From Qingrenia yutianensis (GTDB lineage: Bacteria > Bacillota > Clostridia > UMGS1810), in contig NZ_JACRTE010000007.1 of assembly GCF_014385105.1 (NCBI RefSeq), forward strand, positions 52,927 through 116,926: a DNA stretch of 64,000 bases. Reading direction: 5' to 3'. Below the pieces are notes generated by a model. The model searched no databases, was not told the DNA's origin, and worked only from the letters and a program-made list of their open reading frames with translations. The position numbers were made by a program, and so were the translations under genes. This document shows, piece by piece, positions 43,783 to 52,744 of the stretch (position 1 is the stretch's first letter; the number at the start of each line of letters is the position of its first letter).

Positions 43783-44973
43783 TTATATAATTTCGTCGGG
43801 GAGAACCGTTTGTTCTGCCTCGATTGCTTTATCCTTGCCCACAACGCTGATGCCCCATTCGTTTTCAAGGTAATCCTTGGGGTCGCCGCCGATTTTCGCG
43901 TTTCCGCCGACAAGCACGTTTTCGCCGATTATGGAATATTTCACCGACGCACCCGACAAAATTTTTGTGTTCGGCATAACCACGCTGTCGGTAACTTCGG
44001 CATATTCGTCTATAACACAGCCTGTGAAAATTATGCTGTTTTTAACCTTGCCTTTAATTAAGCAGCCCTCGGCGATATACGAATTTTCAACCTCGGCGCT
44101 CTTTGACACAAAGCTCGGGGGCGACGCGTAGTTTCGCGCATAAATACGCGATTTTGAGTCTTTAATTTTAATTCCGCTCTCGGGGTCGAGGAGGTCCATA
44201 TTTGCCTCCCAAAGGCTTTTAATGGTTCCCACGTCTTTCCAGTAGCCGTCAAACGAATATGCGTACATTTTAGCCTTGTCCGCGAGCATTTTCGGGATAA
44301 CGTCCTTTCCGAAGTCGTTTGACGATTTGGGGTTTTCCTCATCCTCTATAAGATAGCTTTTCAAAATCTTCCAGTTGAAGATATATATGCCCATCGACGC
44401 TTTTGTGCTGTCGGGCTTTTTGGGTTTTTCCTCAAATTTTGTAATTTTGTCCTCTTTGTCCGCCGTCATAATGCCGAAACGCGACGCTTCGGAAAGAGGA
44501 ACGTCTATAACCGCGATTGTGCAGTCGGCTTTTTTCTCCTTGTGGAAATCAAGCATTTTTGCATAATCCATTTTGTATATATGGTCGCCCGACAAAACAA
44601 GCACGTACTCGGGATTGAACAAATCTATAAAATGAATATTCTGATAAATCGCATTTGCCGTGCCCTTATACCATTCGCTCTTTTTGCTCTTTGAATACGG
44701 CGGCAAAATGTGCGCGCCGCCGAAGTTTCGGTTAAGTCCCCACGGTCTGCCGTTTCCGATATAACTGTTTAACTCGAGAGGCTGATACTGGGTTAAAATT
44801 CCCACCGTATCTATACCCGAATTTACACAGTTTGAAAGCGGAAAATCAATAATTCTGTATTTGCCTCCGAACGGAACCGCAGGTTTTGCGGTCTGCTCGG
44901 TTAAAACCTTCAATCTGCTGCCTTGTCCTCCGGCGAGCAGCATTGCGATACATTCTTTTCTCCTGCTCAGCAT
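43783..44973 (-). CDS. glgC: Glucose-1-phosphate adenylyltransferase (ADP-glucose synthase)
   Basis: The start is the ATG at 44973 (MLSRRKECIAMLLAGGQGSR) with GGGGTG upstream; the longer frame from 45093 has no support. The product has 396 residues. The catalytic loop AGGQGSRLKVLT and the motifs KPAVPFGGKYRIIDFPLSNC and LVLSGDHIYKMDY are intact, as is the C-terminal beta-helix. It makes ADP-glucose for GlgA. It is separated from glgB by 169 bp, in which I see no convincing promoter or terminator. Confidence 0.97.
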   Translation of the reverse strand: MLSRRKECIAMLLAGGQGSRLKVLTEQTAKPAVPFGGKYRIIDFPLSNCVNSGIDTVGILTQYQPLELNSYIGNGRPWGLNRNFGGAHILPPYSKSKKSEWYKGTANAIYQNIHFIDLFNPEYVLVLSGDHIYKMDYAKMLDFHKEKKADCTIAVIDVPLSEASRFGIMTADKEDKITKFEEKPKKPDSTKASMGIYIFNWKILKSYLIEDEENPKSSNDFGKDVIPKMLADKAKMYAYSFDGYWKDVGTIKSLWEANMDLLDPESGIKIKDSKSRIYARNYASPPSFVSKSAEVENSYIAEGCLIKGKVKNSIIFTGCVIDEYAEVTDSVVMPNTKILSGASVKYSIIGENVLVGGNAKIGGDPKDYLENEWGISVVGKDKAIEAEQTVLPDEII

Positions 44974-45142
44974 TTTTAACACCCCACGTTTATAATAATT
45001 TTTGAAAATCAAGTTGAATTTTTGCTTTTTCCCCTTTGGGTTTTTAAGATTTCCTTTGTAATCAATTTTGTGAGTGCAATAATAAAATGTCATAAATCAA
45101 GTGGTTTTGCATCGGTTTTATTGATTTTTATTTTATTAAAAT

Positions 45143-47338
45143 TTATTTTTTCTTTTTGGTCTTTTTTGCTTTTACCGTCTTTTTAGCCTCGGCTTTAACT
45201 TCGGTTTCCGTTTTCGGTTCGGGTTTAATCTCCGCTTTTACTTCGGTTTTCACCTCTTTAACCGCTTTTTCCGCCGTTTTTGCCGTTTTAACTTCAGCTT
45301 TGACCTCGTTTTTTTCTTCTTTTTTAACCTCCGCCTTAATCTCCGCTTTTGCCTTTTTGACGCTCTTTACAGTTTCGGCTTTAATCTCGGATTTTTTTGA
45401 AGCTTTCTCTTTTATAACTTTCTCTTTGACGGTTTTTTCTTTTTTCGGCTTATGCACCTTTTTCTCAATTTTATAAAACGTCACCGACATAGGCGCGATA
45501 GTGAGAACGACACTGTTTTCAAAGCCGTGCATAGGCTCGCTCTCGCTCTTATACGATTTAAGACGCGCGGTTTCGCCGCCGTATTTTCTCGCGTCGGACG
45601 AGAACACCTGCGTATATTTGCCCTCATACGGCACGCCGATACGGTAGTTTGTCCTCTCTACGGGGCAGAAATTGCACACAACAACAAGTTCATTGCCGTT
45701 TTTGTCAATTCGTCTGAACGACACGATACTTTTTTCGTAGTCGTCGCACGCAATCCACGAAAATCCCGACCAGTCGGTATCGTTTTCCCATAACGGCGCA
45801 TTGTCAAGATAGAATTTATTCAAATCCTTAACGTAATTCTGCATTTTTTTATGCAAATCGTAATCGAGAATGAACCAGTCAAGTTCTTTCGCGAAATCCC
45901 ATTCTATAAACTGCGCAAATTCGTCGCCCATAAACATCAGCTTTTTGCCGGGGTGCGCAATCATATATGCGTAAAACGCCCTCAAATTGCTGAATTTATC
46001 CTCATACTCACCCGGCATTTTGTTTATCATCGAGCATTTTCCGTGCACAACCTCGTCGTGCGAAAGCGGAAGTATGAAATTCTCGGAAAACGCATAAGTA
46101 AGCGAAAAAGTGAGGTTATTATGGTTGTTTTTCCTAAAGAGCGGGTCGAGCGACATATAACGGAGCATATCGTTCATCCAGCCCATATTCCACTTGAAAT
46201 TAAAGCCCAATCCGCCGTCGTAGCCGGGCTTTGTAACCATCGGAAACGCCGTGGATTCCTCTGCTATTGTAAGTACGCTTTTGTTCTTTTTAAACACCGC
46301 GGCGTTAAACTTTTTAAGAAATTCCACCGCCTCAAGATTGATGTTTTCGCCGTGGATATTCGGCTGCCAAGCGCCGCCGCGTCTGCCGTAGTCAAGGTAG
46401 AGCATAGACGCAACCGCGTCAACTCTTATGCCGTCGACGTGGAATTTATCCACCCAGAAAACCGCATTTGACATAAGGAACGACACAACCTCGCCCCTGC
46501 CGTAATCGAAAATACGCGTATTCCAGTCGGGGTGCTCGTTTTTAAGGTCGCTCTGATATTCGTAGCATCTTGTGCCGTCAAATTCGTACAAACCGTTTTC
46601 GTCTTTCGGGAAATGCGCGCCCACCCAGTCGAGAATTACGCCTATTCCCTCGGCGTGGCACTTGTCCACAAACGCCATAAAATCTTTAGGTGTGCCGTAG
46701 CGCGGAGTAACCGCATAATAGCCTGTAACCTGATAACCCCACGACGGGTCGAACGGATATTCCGAAACGGGCATAAGCTCAATGTGCGTGTAGCCCATTT
46801 TTTTAACGTACGGAACAAGCTCTTTTGAAAGCTCGTCAAAGGTTAAAAAACTGCCGTCCGCGTGACGTTTCCACGAGCCGAGATGAACCTCGTAAATGTT
46901 AACCGGCTCCTCCAGAATATTTTTTTTCGCCGCTTCTTTTCTGTAGGACTCGTCCTTCCAGTTATATCCCTCAAGGTCGTAAACCTTGCTTGCCGTACCG
47001 GGACGCACCTCGGTATGATAACCGTACGGGTCGCTTTTGTAAACCGTGTCGCCGTTCGGTTTTTCGATAAGGTATTTATAAGAATCGTACTGCTTTGCGC
47101 TGTCCGAAAAACCCTCCCAAATACCGTATCCTATTTTTTCCATTTTGACGGGGTTTTCTCCCCAGCCGGTGAACTCGCCGGCAATGCTCACGCTGTTTGC
47201 ATTGGGCGCCCACACTCTGAAAACATAACCTTCTTTTTTGTTCTTTATCTCTTTGTGACAGCCTAAAAACTCATACGCAAAATCACAGTTGCCTGACGAG
47301 AAAAGTTTTAGATTATCACTTGTAATTTTGTCAGCCAC
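45143..47338 (-). CDS. glgB: 1,4-alpha-glucan branching enzyme with Lys-rich C-terminal tail
   Basis: This 731-residue protein has a CBM48 domain (YVFRVWAPNANSVSIAGEFT), a GH13 barrel with nucleophile DGIRVDAVASMLYLDYG, acid LTIAEEST and HDEVVHGK, and the usual C-terminal beta domain ending near residue 625. A further 106 residues (626-731) are almost entirely Lys, Glu, Ala, Val and Thr in irregular KAEVK-like units ending KKTKKKK. The enzyme core is of normal length, so the tail is an addition. The start is a GTG with AAAGGGG upstream. It makes alpha-1,6 branches in glycogen. Confidence 0.95.
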   Translation of the reverse strand: MADKITSDNLKLFSSGNCDFAYEFLGCHKEIKNKKEGYVFRVWAPNANSVSIAGEFTGWGENPVKMEKIGYGIWEGFSDSAKQYDSYKYLIEKPNGDTVYKSDPYGYHTEVRPGTASKVYDLEGYNWKDESYRKEAAKKNILEEPVNIYEVHLGSWKRHADGSFLTFDELSKELVPYVKKMGYTHIELMPVSEYPFDPSWGYQVTGYYAVTPRYGTPKDFMAFVDKCHAEGIGVILDWVGAHFPKDENGLYEFDGTRCYEYQSDLKNEHPDWNTRIFDYGRGEVVSFLMSNAVFWVDKFHVDGIRVDAVASMLYLDYGRRGGAWQPNIHGENINLEAVEFLKKFNAAVFKKNKSVLTIAEESTAFPMVTKPGYDGGLGFNFKWNMGWMNDMLRYMSLDPLFRKNNHNNLTFSLTYAFSENFILPLSHDEVVHGKCSMINKMPGEYEDKFSNLRAFYAYMIAHPGKKLMFMGDEFAQFIEWDFAKELDWFILDYDLHKKMQNYVKDLNKFYLDNAPLWENDTDWSGFSWIACDDYEKSIVSFRRIDKNGNELVVVCNFCPVERTNYRIGVPYEGKYTQVFSSDARKYGGETARLKSYKSESEPMHGFENSVVLTIAPMSVTFYKIEKKVHKPKKEKTVKEKVIKEKASKKSEIKAETVKSVKKAKAEIKAEVKKEEKNEVKAEVKTAKTAEKAVKEVKTEVKAEIKPEPKTETEVKAEAKKTVKAKKTKKKK
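45146..45463 (-). repeat. Low-complexity Lys/Glu/Ala coding tract at the 3' end of glgB
   Basis: About 106 codons repeat degenerate units such as KAEVK and KTEVKAEIK. The tract resembles histone H1-like or LEA-like tails in composition. Confidence 0.85.
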
Positions 47339-47376
47339 CTCTTTAGTCCCCTTTCTTATTAAAATTTATGCGCAGT

Positions 47377-47404
47377 ATATTACGTTATGCATTTCAAGCG
47401 TCAA
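47377..47404 (-). promoter_or_regulatory. Probable sigma-A promoter of glgB
   Basis: On the minus strand TTGACG (47404-47399) and TAATAT (47382-47377) are 16 bp apart, with the glgB GTG at 47338. The remaining 260 bp of the 326-bp gap up to 47,664 are A/T-rich; I see no other clear element. Confidence 0.6.
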
Positions 47405-47664
47405 TTTAAAAGTATATCACATCGGGCGGTTATATTTTGACATATTTTGTAACATATCAAATTACCCCCGATTCTATAACACAATTATATAGCTTAAACC
47501 GCATTGTGTCAAGAATTTTGGCATATATTTACGTAAAATCCAAATATATATCAAAATATTTGTGCAACTTTTATACAAAACCGGCATTTTTGGCAATATA
47601 CGGGGATATATCGCATAAATTTATTACTAAAATTGTAAAAACTTTTTATAGGAAGTGTAAAGCC

Positions 47665-48408
47665 GTGAAAAAATATAAATTACTGCTTTTTTCAAACGAG
47701 TTGTCCCTTGCCGAAAATGCGGAAAATTTTTTGTGCAGAGGCAAAGACGAAGTTAAAAAAGGTGAAATATCATACTTTTGCGAATTTCATTCGTTTTTCC
47801 CGTCGGCAAAGGACACGGCAAGCTTTTTTGCGTCACAAAACGGCGGTGAAACGCTGTACGTCTGCCCGATTGTGCGCAGTGAAAATTTTTATGACGACAT
47901 TTTGTGCGCGCTTAAAATTCTGCCGTTTTGCGAAAACGCGTTTGTTTTTCTTTCGGGAAACGAAAAAAATCTTTGCAAAAACGCGCCCGAAATCCTTTCG
48001 CAGACGCTTTTTACAAGCGTTTTGCACACCGATTTCAAGCACCGCGGAAGAAAAATAAAATCGCGGATATTTTCGCTTTTGGACGAAGAAAACAAAAGCG
48101 GTTTTCAAAATTTTTATTTAAACAGCATTTTGGGATTTTCAAAGGGCACGGGGCGCGCGCTGTACGAAAAAAATCCGTGTCTTATGCCTCTCGCGCCGTA
48201 TCTTATCGCGTCGGATAAGGCGAATATCGAGATTTTGAGCAGTGCGGCGGGAGTTGACCTGTTGGACAATATCAAAATTTTAAAAGAATTGTGCGTTGCG
48301 CTGGAATTGTTAAAGTCGGGCGGTTCGGAAAAAAGATACGTTTTGTCGGAGGTTGACGCAAAAACCGAGGCGTTCGCGCGCAGAATTTGCGAAAACGTTT
48401 TGGAATGA
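47665..48408 (+). CDS. Unknown protein encoded beside glgB
   Basis: The start is the GTG at 47665 behind AGGAAG; the longer frame from 47437 covers promoter-like A/T DNA. The product has 247 residues with no signal peptide and no membrane helix. It begins KKYKLLLFSNELSLAENAEN, then has a mixed alpha/beta pattern (GETLYVCPIVRSENFYDD, ENAFVFLSGNEKNL) suggestive of a Rossmann-like fold, and ends in helices. I recognise no catalytic motif. It is divergent from glgB and is followed by a strong promoter for the next operon, so it is probably a single-gene unit. Confidence 0.65.
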   Translation: MKKYKLLLFSNELSLAENAENFLCRGKDEVKKGEISYFCEFHSFFPSAKDTASFFASQNGGETLYVCPIVRSENFYDDILCALKILPFCENAFVFLSGNEKNLCKNAPEILSQTLFTSVLHTDFKHRGRKIKSRIFSLLDEENKSGFQNFYLNSILGFSKGTGRALYEKNPCLMPLAPYLIASDKANIEILSSAAGVDLLDNIKILKELCVALELLKSGGSEKRYVLSEVDAKTEAFARRICENVLE

Positions 48409-48428
48409 TGCAGGAATTTTGCGATATA

Positions 48429-48457
48429 TTGACTTTATCTTCAATTTGTGTTATAAT
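48429..48457 (+). promoter_or_regulatory. Sigma-A promoter of the ltaS-like/GT-C/ubiA/HAD-GtrA operon
   Basis: TTGACT (48429-48434) and TATAAT (48452-48457) are 17 bp apart, 32 bp before the first ATG. Confidence 0.85.
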
Positions 48458-48489
48458 TCGGTGTTAAAATAAATTGGAGGACAAAAACA

Positions 48490-50400
48490 ATGCCGCAAAC
48501 CTTAACGGCGGAAAAAACCGCCGCGGAAAATAAAAATACAACGGCTGAAATATTAGTAAAAACCGGCAGAAAAAAGGCGGATTTTGAAAAGATTTACTTC
48601 TTTTTAAGCCCGTTTATCACCGTGTTAATTCTTCATATTCTTCAGCTTCCGTATCACCACATCACTAAGGAAACCTTTGTGTTTTTCACCGCAAAGGTGC
48701 TTTTGTCGTGCGTATTTTTCGGCTCGGCGCTGTTCTTTTTCGCCTCGCTTTTTTCAAACAGACTTATAGGTTTTTACGTTTCAAATTTTGTTTTCGTGTT
48801 CCTCGCCGCCGCGTCGTCGGTTATGATGAGCATAACAAACTCGCCCCTTTTGCCGATTGACTTTGTTATGGCGTCGCAGCTCGGCAAAATTTCGGGATTT
48901 GTAAAACTCCCGATAAAACCGTATCTGTCGCTCGGAATTACCCTTTTTGCACTGCACGCAATCATTTACACGAGCGCGTTTTTGTATCTTCGCAGAAAGA
49001 AAAAATTTAATATAAAAAGATACTTCCGCAGCCTTGTTCTCGCATCGGTATTTTTCAGCGCAATGTTTCATCTTGTGTGCTATGACAAATATTTCAAATA
49101 CACAATTCTCCCCAAAATCGACTGCAAAATTTCGGGGTTCGACTCGGCAAACAACTATTTTTCAAACGGATTTATTCTGACGTTTTTCCCGAGAATAGGG
49201 GAACTTACGGTGGAAAAACCCGACGGATATTCAAAAGAAACGCTCGCAAATCTTGCCGATACCTACGCGGTTATGGACGTAAACGCGGCGAAGGACAAAA
49301 CGAAGGTCAACGTCATTGCCATACAGTGCGAAAGCTGGTGGGACCCGACAAAACTTGAAAACGTCACAATGAGCGAGGACCCGATGAAAAATATCCGCGC
49401 ACTGGGCGAAAAATACTATTTCGGCGATATGGTGTCGCCGTCGTTCGGGTGCAACACCTGTATTCCCGAATTTGAATATTTGACGTTTTTATCGACAAAT
49501 CTTTTGCCCGAGGGCGGTTATCCCTACAGTCAGTACGTGCGAAAACCCATATATTCGCTCGCGCGCATTTTTAAGGACAACGGCTACAACGCGCTTGCAA
49601 TCCACACTTACGACAAAAATTTCTACAACCGAAGCAAGGCTTATCCGCTTATGGGATTTGACCGTCTTTTGGGTTACACCGACCTTGAAAATCCCGTTAA
49701 AAAGGGAACGTACATTTCGGATATGTACTTATCCGAGCAGATTATAGAAAAATACGAGCAGAGCATTGACAAACCGCTGTTTTTGTATGCGGTGAGTATG
49801 CAGAACCACGGAAATTATCTCGTTCCGCGCTACGGAAGCTACGACGTCGAGGTGAACAGCGACGCGCTTTCCGCCGAGGATTTGTCGGGACTGCGCGAGG
49901 CGGTGCAGGGAATTTACGACATTGACAAAGCGTTTATGCACCTTGTCGATTATTTTAAAAAGCAAAAAGAGCCTGTGCTTATCGTTATGTACGGCGACCA
50001 TCTGCCGTTTTTGGGAATTAACAGCTCAACCTTTAAGTCGCTCGGATTTATGAAAGGCGACAGCACCGAGCAAAACCCGAATATGTACGAAACACCGTAC
50101 ATTGTGTGGGCAAATTTCGACATCTCACAGTTTGACCTGAAAAAACGCGTCGGTCCGCAGTATCTCGGCGTGAACACCGTGAAAATGGCAAATTTAAAAA
50201 ATGTGCCGTGGCATTTTTCGTTTTTTGACGAATTTTACACCAAGCACACGGTTTATCAGCATACAAGCGTCTGCGACGAAAACGGCGACTATGCGCCGTA
50301 CGAAAGCATTACGGACGAGGAAATCGCAAACTACAAAATACTTCAGTACAACTGCCTGTTCGGAAAGGAAAATTTCGTTTCGGACAAGTCTGAAAAATAA
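48490..50400 (+). CDS. LtaS-like membrane sulfatase-fold transferase
   Basis: This 636-residue protein has five or six N-terminal membrane helices (about 35-195) and an extracellular alkaline-phosphatase/sulfatase domain. The metal-binding Glu281 is in IAIQCESWWDP, the likely nucleophile Thr323 in FGCNTCIPEFEYL, and a further metal site is MYGDHLPFLG. These correspond to the Mn site and catalytic Thr of LtaS, which polymerises glycerol-phosphate onto a lipid anchor. The motif around the Thr (CNTCIPEFE) differs from classical LtaS (GKTSDSEF), so the substrate may differ. The ribosome binding site is TTGGAGGAC. It is first in a four-gene operon with pentose-lipid enzymes. Confidence 0.9.
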   Translation: MPQTLTAEKTAAENKNTTAEILVKTGRKKADFEKIYFFLSPFITVLILHILQLPYHHITKETFVFFTAKVLLSCVFFGSALFFFASLFSNRLIGFYVSNFVFVFLAAASSVMMSITNSPLLPIDFVMASQLGKISGFVKLPIKPYLSLGITLFALHAIIYTSAFLYLRRKKKFNIKRYFRSLVLASVFFSAMFHLVCYDKYFKYTILPKIDCKISGFDSANNYFSNGFILTFFPRIGELTVEKPDGYSKETLANLADTYAVMDVNAAKDKTKVNVIAIQCESWWDPTKLENVTMSEDPMKNIRALGEKYYFGDMVSPSFGCNTCIPEFEYLTFLSTNLLPEGGYPYSQYVRKPIYSLARIFKDNGYNALAIHTYDKNFYNRSKAYPLMGFDRLLGYTDLENPVKKGTYISDMYLSEQIIEKYEQSIDKPLFLYAVSMQNHGNYLVPRYGSYDVEVNSDALSAEDLSGLREAVQGIYDIDKAFMHLVDYFKKQKEPVLIVMYGDHLPFLGINSSTFKSLGFMKGDSTEQNPNMYETPYIVWANFDISQFDLKKRVGPQYLGVNTVKMANLKNVPWHFSFFDEFYTKHTVYQHTSVCDENGDYAPYESITDEEIANYKILQYNCLFGKENFVSDKSEK

Positions 50401-50417
50401 ATTTATCGGGTGTTTTT

Positions 50418-51845
50418 ATGAAAAAACTTACAAATACTTTCGTTTATATTTTCGCGGCGTTTCTCGCGGTTATTTTGGTGATGAACGTCATAAACCTGTG
50501 GTCGGGCGCGTCGGTCACCGGCGTTTCCGACGTTATCATCGGCATTTTGTATTCACTTTTGATGCTCGCGCTCGCACTCTGCATCAAAAACGCGAAAAAC
50601 ATAGGCGGAAAAAGCAAAATTTTTATACTTCTTGCGATAATTTTCGCCGGCACGGCGGTGCGGATTTGGTACGTCACGTTTGCAAAAACGGTGCCGATAA
50701 GCGACTACGAAACAATGTTTAACGGTGCAAAATCCGTCGCGTCGGGCGACTATTCGTGTTTTGACAAATTTACATATTTTCACCGTTTTGTGCATATGAC
50801 AACATTCACGTTCGTGTGCGGTATTCTGTTTAAAATTTTCGGCGTGTCGGTGCTTAACATTCAGCTTGCGAGCGCGGTTTTGTCGGGGGTTTGCATTTTT
50901 ATAATTTACCTTATCGGCAAAAAAATCAGCGGTGAAAAACTCGGACTTATCGCAGCGCTGTTTTATTCGGGATTTATCCCGTCAATCGCCTACTGCGCGG
51001 TGTTTACGAGCGAAAATTTTGCAATGCCGTTTCTTTTGCTGTCGCTCCTTTTTGTGATTTCGGCATACAAAAGCGCGCACATAGGCAAAAGCGCGGTGAA
51101 TATGCTCATTTCGGGCGCACTTCTCGCGGTCGGCTGTCTTTTCCGCGGTGTCGCGCCCTTCTACCTTTCGGCTTACATCATAGGCGCACTCACGGTTTTT
51201 GCAAAAAAGACAAAAATAATCTCCTGCGCGTCGCTCGCGCTTGCGTTTTTTATCGTTTTCGGAAGCGTAAGCAGTATTTACTACAAAACGGGAATTACAA
51301 AATACCGCCTCACAAACGGCGGTGTGCCGTTCACCGTTTATATGCTTGTCGGATTTAATTTTGAAACGGGCGGAATGTTTTCGGCGGACGACCAGAACAT
51401 TTATTTTGAAGTCAACAAAGACAAAGACAAAATGGCGGAGGTTGTGAAAGAGCGCCTTATAAAGCGAATTTCGGACAACAAAGAAAAGATTGTTCCGCTT
51501 TTGTTTAAAAAGACGAACACCATTTTCGGTTACGGTGAGTTTAACTCGGTTTACTGGTCGTACGGCAACAACGGAACAGAGGGCGCAAAGCCGTATTTAT
51601 ACACGCTTTACCGCACCGCGTCGGTATATTACATAATGCTCATTCTGCTGTGCCTTTACTACGCGGTTTTCACCAAATACAAAAGCCTTTTGTGCCTTTT
51701 ATGCCTTATGATTTTGGGATTTGAGGGCGGACTTATGCTTATGGAGGTGCAGTCGCGCTACACATATTCGGTTGCATACGTTTTTGTGATAATCGGCGCA
51801 ATGTCGGTTTATTACTTGGGCGAGAGGTCAAAAAACAGGAGATGA
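50418..51845 (+). CDS. GT-C type membrane glycosyltransferase (GT39/GT83-like)
   Basis: This 475-residue protein has about eleven predicted membrane helices. After the second or third comes a first extracellular loop with ISDYETMFNGAKSVASGDYS, which carries the Asp expected for the metal or acceptor site of GT-C enzymes of the PMT/ArnT group. These enzymes use polyprenyl-phosphate sugars as donors and work outside the membrane. It follows the LtaS-like gene after 17 bp and precedes the ubiA-like gene by 4 bp. A role in adding the lipid-linked sugar made by the next two genes is a strong inference; the acceptor is unknown. Confidence 0.85.
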   Translation: MKKLTNTFVYIFAAFLAVILVMNVINLWSGASVTGVSDVIIGILYSLLMLALALCIKNAKNIGGKSKIFILLAIIFAGTAVRIWYVTFAKTVPISDYETMFNGAKSVASGDYSCFDKFTYFHRFVHMTTFTFVCGILFKIFGVSVLNIQLASAVLSGVCIFIIYLIGKKISGEKLGLIAALFYSGFIPSIAYCAVFTSENFAMPFLLLSLLFVISAYKSAHIGKSAVNMLISGALLAVGCLFRGVAPFYLSAYIIGALTVFAKKTKIISCASLALAFFIVFGSVSSIYYKTGITKYRLTNGGVPFTVYMLVGFNFETGGMFSADDQNIYFEVNKDKDKMAEVVKERLIKRISDNKEKIVPLLFKKTNTIFGYGEFNSVYWSYGNNGTEGAKPYLYTLYRTASVYYIMLILLCLYYAVFTKYKSLLCLLCLMILGFEGGLMLMEVQSRYTYSVAYVFVIIGAMSVYYLGERSKNRR

Positions 51846-51849
51846 AACT

Positions 51850-52719
51850 ATGAAAGAATACATAAAGCTTGCGCGGTTTAAGCACTGCATTAAAAATGTT
51901 TTTATACTTTTGCCTCTGTTTTTCGGGCACAAGCTTTTTGACGCCGGCGCGGTTTTAAAATGCGCGCTCGGATTTTTGGCATTCACGCTTTTGTCGAGCG
52001 TTATTTACATCATCAACGATATAAACGATAAAGAAAGCGACCGAAAGCACCCGAAAAAACGTCTGCGTCCCATTGCGTCGGGCAAAATCAGCGTAAAGAG
52101 CGGAATTATTTACGCGTGCGTTTTGGGAGTTTTTGCGGTAATCTGCGCGTGCTTTGCGTGCGCTCAAAAGCCCGTTTCGGCGGTGTTTTTGGTGATTTAC
52201 TTCGCGCTCAACTGCCTTTACAGCTTCGGACTTAAAAACTATCCCATTGTGGACGTCGCGATTTTGGCGTCGGGATTTTTACTGCGCGTTTTGTTCGGCG
52301 CGTCGGTGGTGGAAATCGAGGTTTCAAGCTGGCTTTATTTAACGGTTTTGTCGCTTTCATTCTACCTCGGACTCGGAAAAAGGCGCAACGAATTAAAACG
52401 TCAGTCCGACACGTCGCGCAAGGTTTTGAAATATTACAGCTACGAATTTTTGGACAAGATGATGTATATGTTTATGGCGATTGCACTGGTGTTTTATTCG
52501 CTCTGGTGCGCCGACCCCCTCACGGTGTCGGAAATTTCGCCCAACCGCCTTGTGTGGACGGTTCCCGTGATAATTTTGATTTTAATGCGGTACGGATACA
52601 TTGTTGAGGGCGACTCGGACGGCGACCCGGCAGAGGTCGTTCTGCACGACAAACCCCTTATTTTGTTAAGTTTGTTTTATGCCGTTCTGATGACGCTGTT
52701 GGTGTATATAAAAGGATAA
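51850..52719 (+). CDS. UbiA prenyltransferase, decaprenyl-phosphate phosphoribosyltransferase type
   Basis: This 289-residue membrane protein has about eight helices. The Asp-rich motif NDINDKESDRKHPKKR (starting at residue 56) followed by RPIASG is the hallmark of DPPR synthases such as mycobacterial UbiA (Rv3806c), not of menaquinone or haem prenyltransferases. A second motif YSFGLKNYPIVDV supports this, as does KRRNELKRQ and the conserved KVLKYYSYEFLDKMM. The family transfers 5-phosphoribose from PRPP to a polyprenyl phosphate. The ribosome binding site is AGGAGA inside the preceding gene. Confidence 0.9.
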   Translation: MKEYIKLARFKHCIKNVFILLPLFFGHKLFDAGAVLKCALGFLAFTLLSSVIYIINDINDKESDRKHPKKRLRPIASGKISVKSGIIYACVLGVFAVICACFACAQKPVSAVFLVIYFALNCLYSFGLKNYPIVDVAILASGFLLRVLFGASVVEIEVSSWLYLTVLSLSFYLGLGKRRNELKRQSDTSRKVLKYYSYEFLDKMMYMFMAIALVFYSLWCADPLTVSEISPNRLVWTVPVIILILMRYGYIVEGDSDGDPAEVVLHDKPLILLSLFYAVLMTLLVYIKG

Positions 52720-52744
52720 AACCGCATAGTATAAGGAGAAAAAT

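Noticed and set aside
45094..45142. A promoter for glgC in the gap after glgB
   Set aside because: Only loose A/T-rich hexamers with wrong spacing are visible, so I do not call one.
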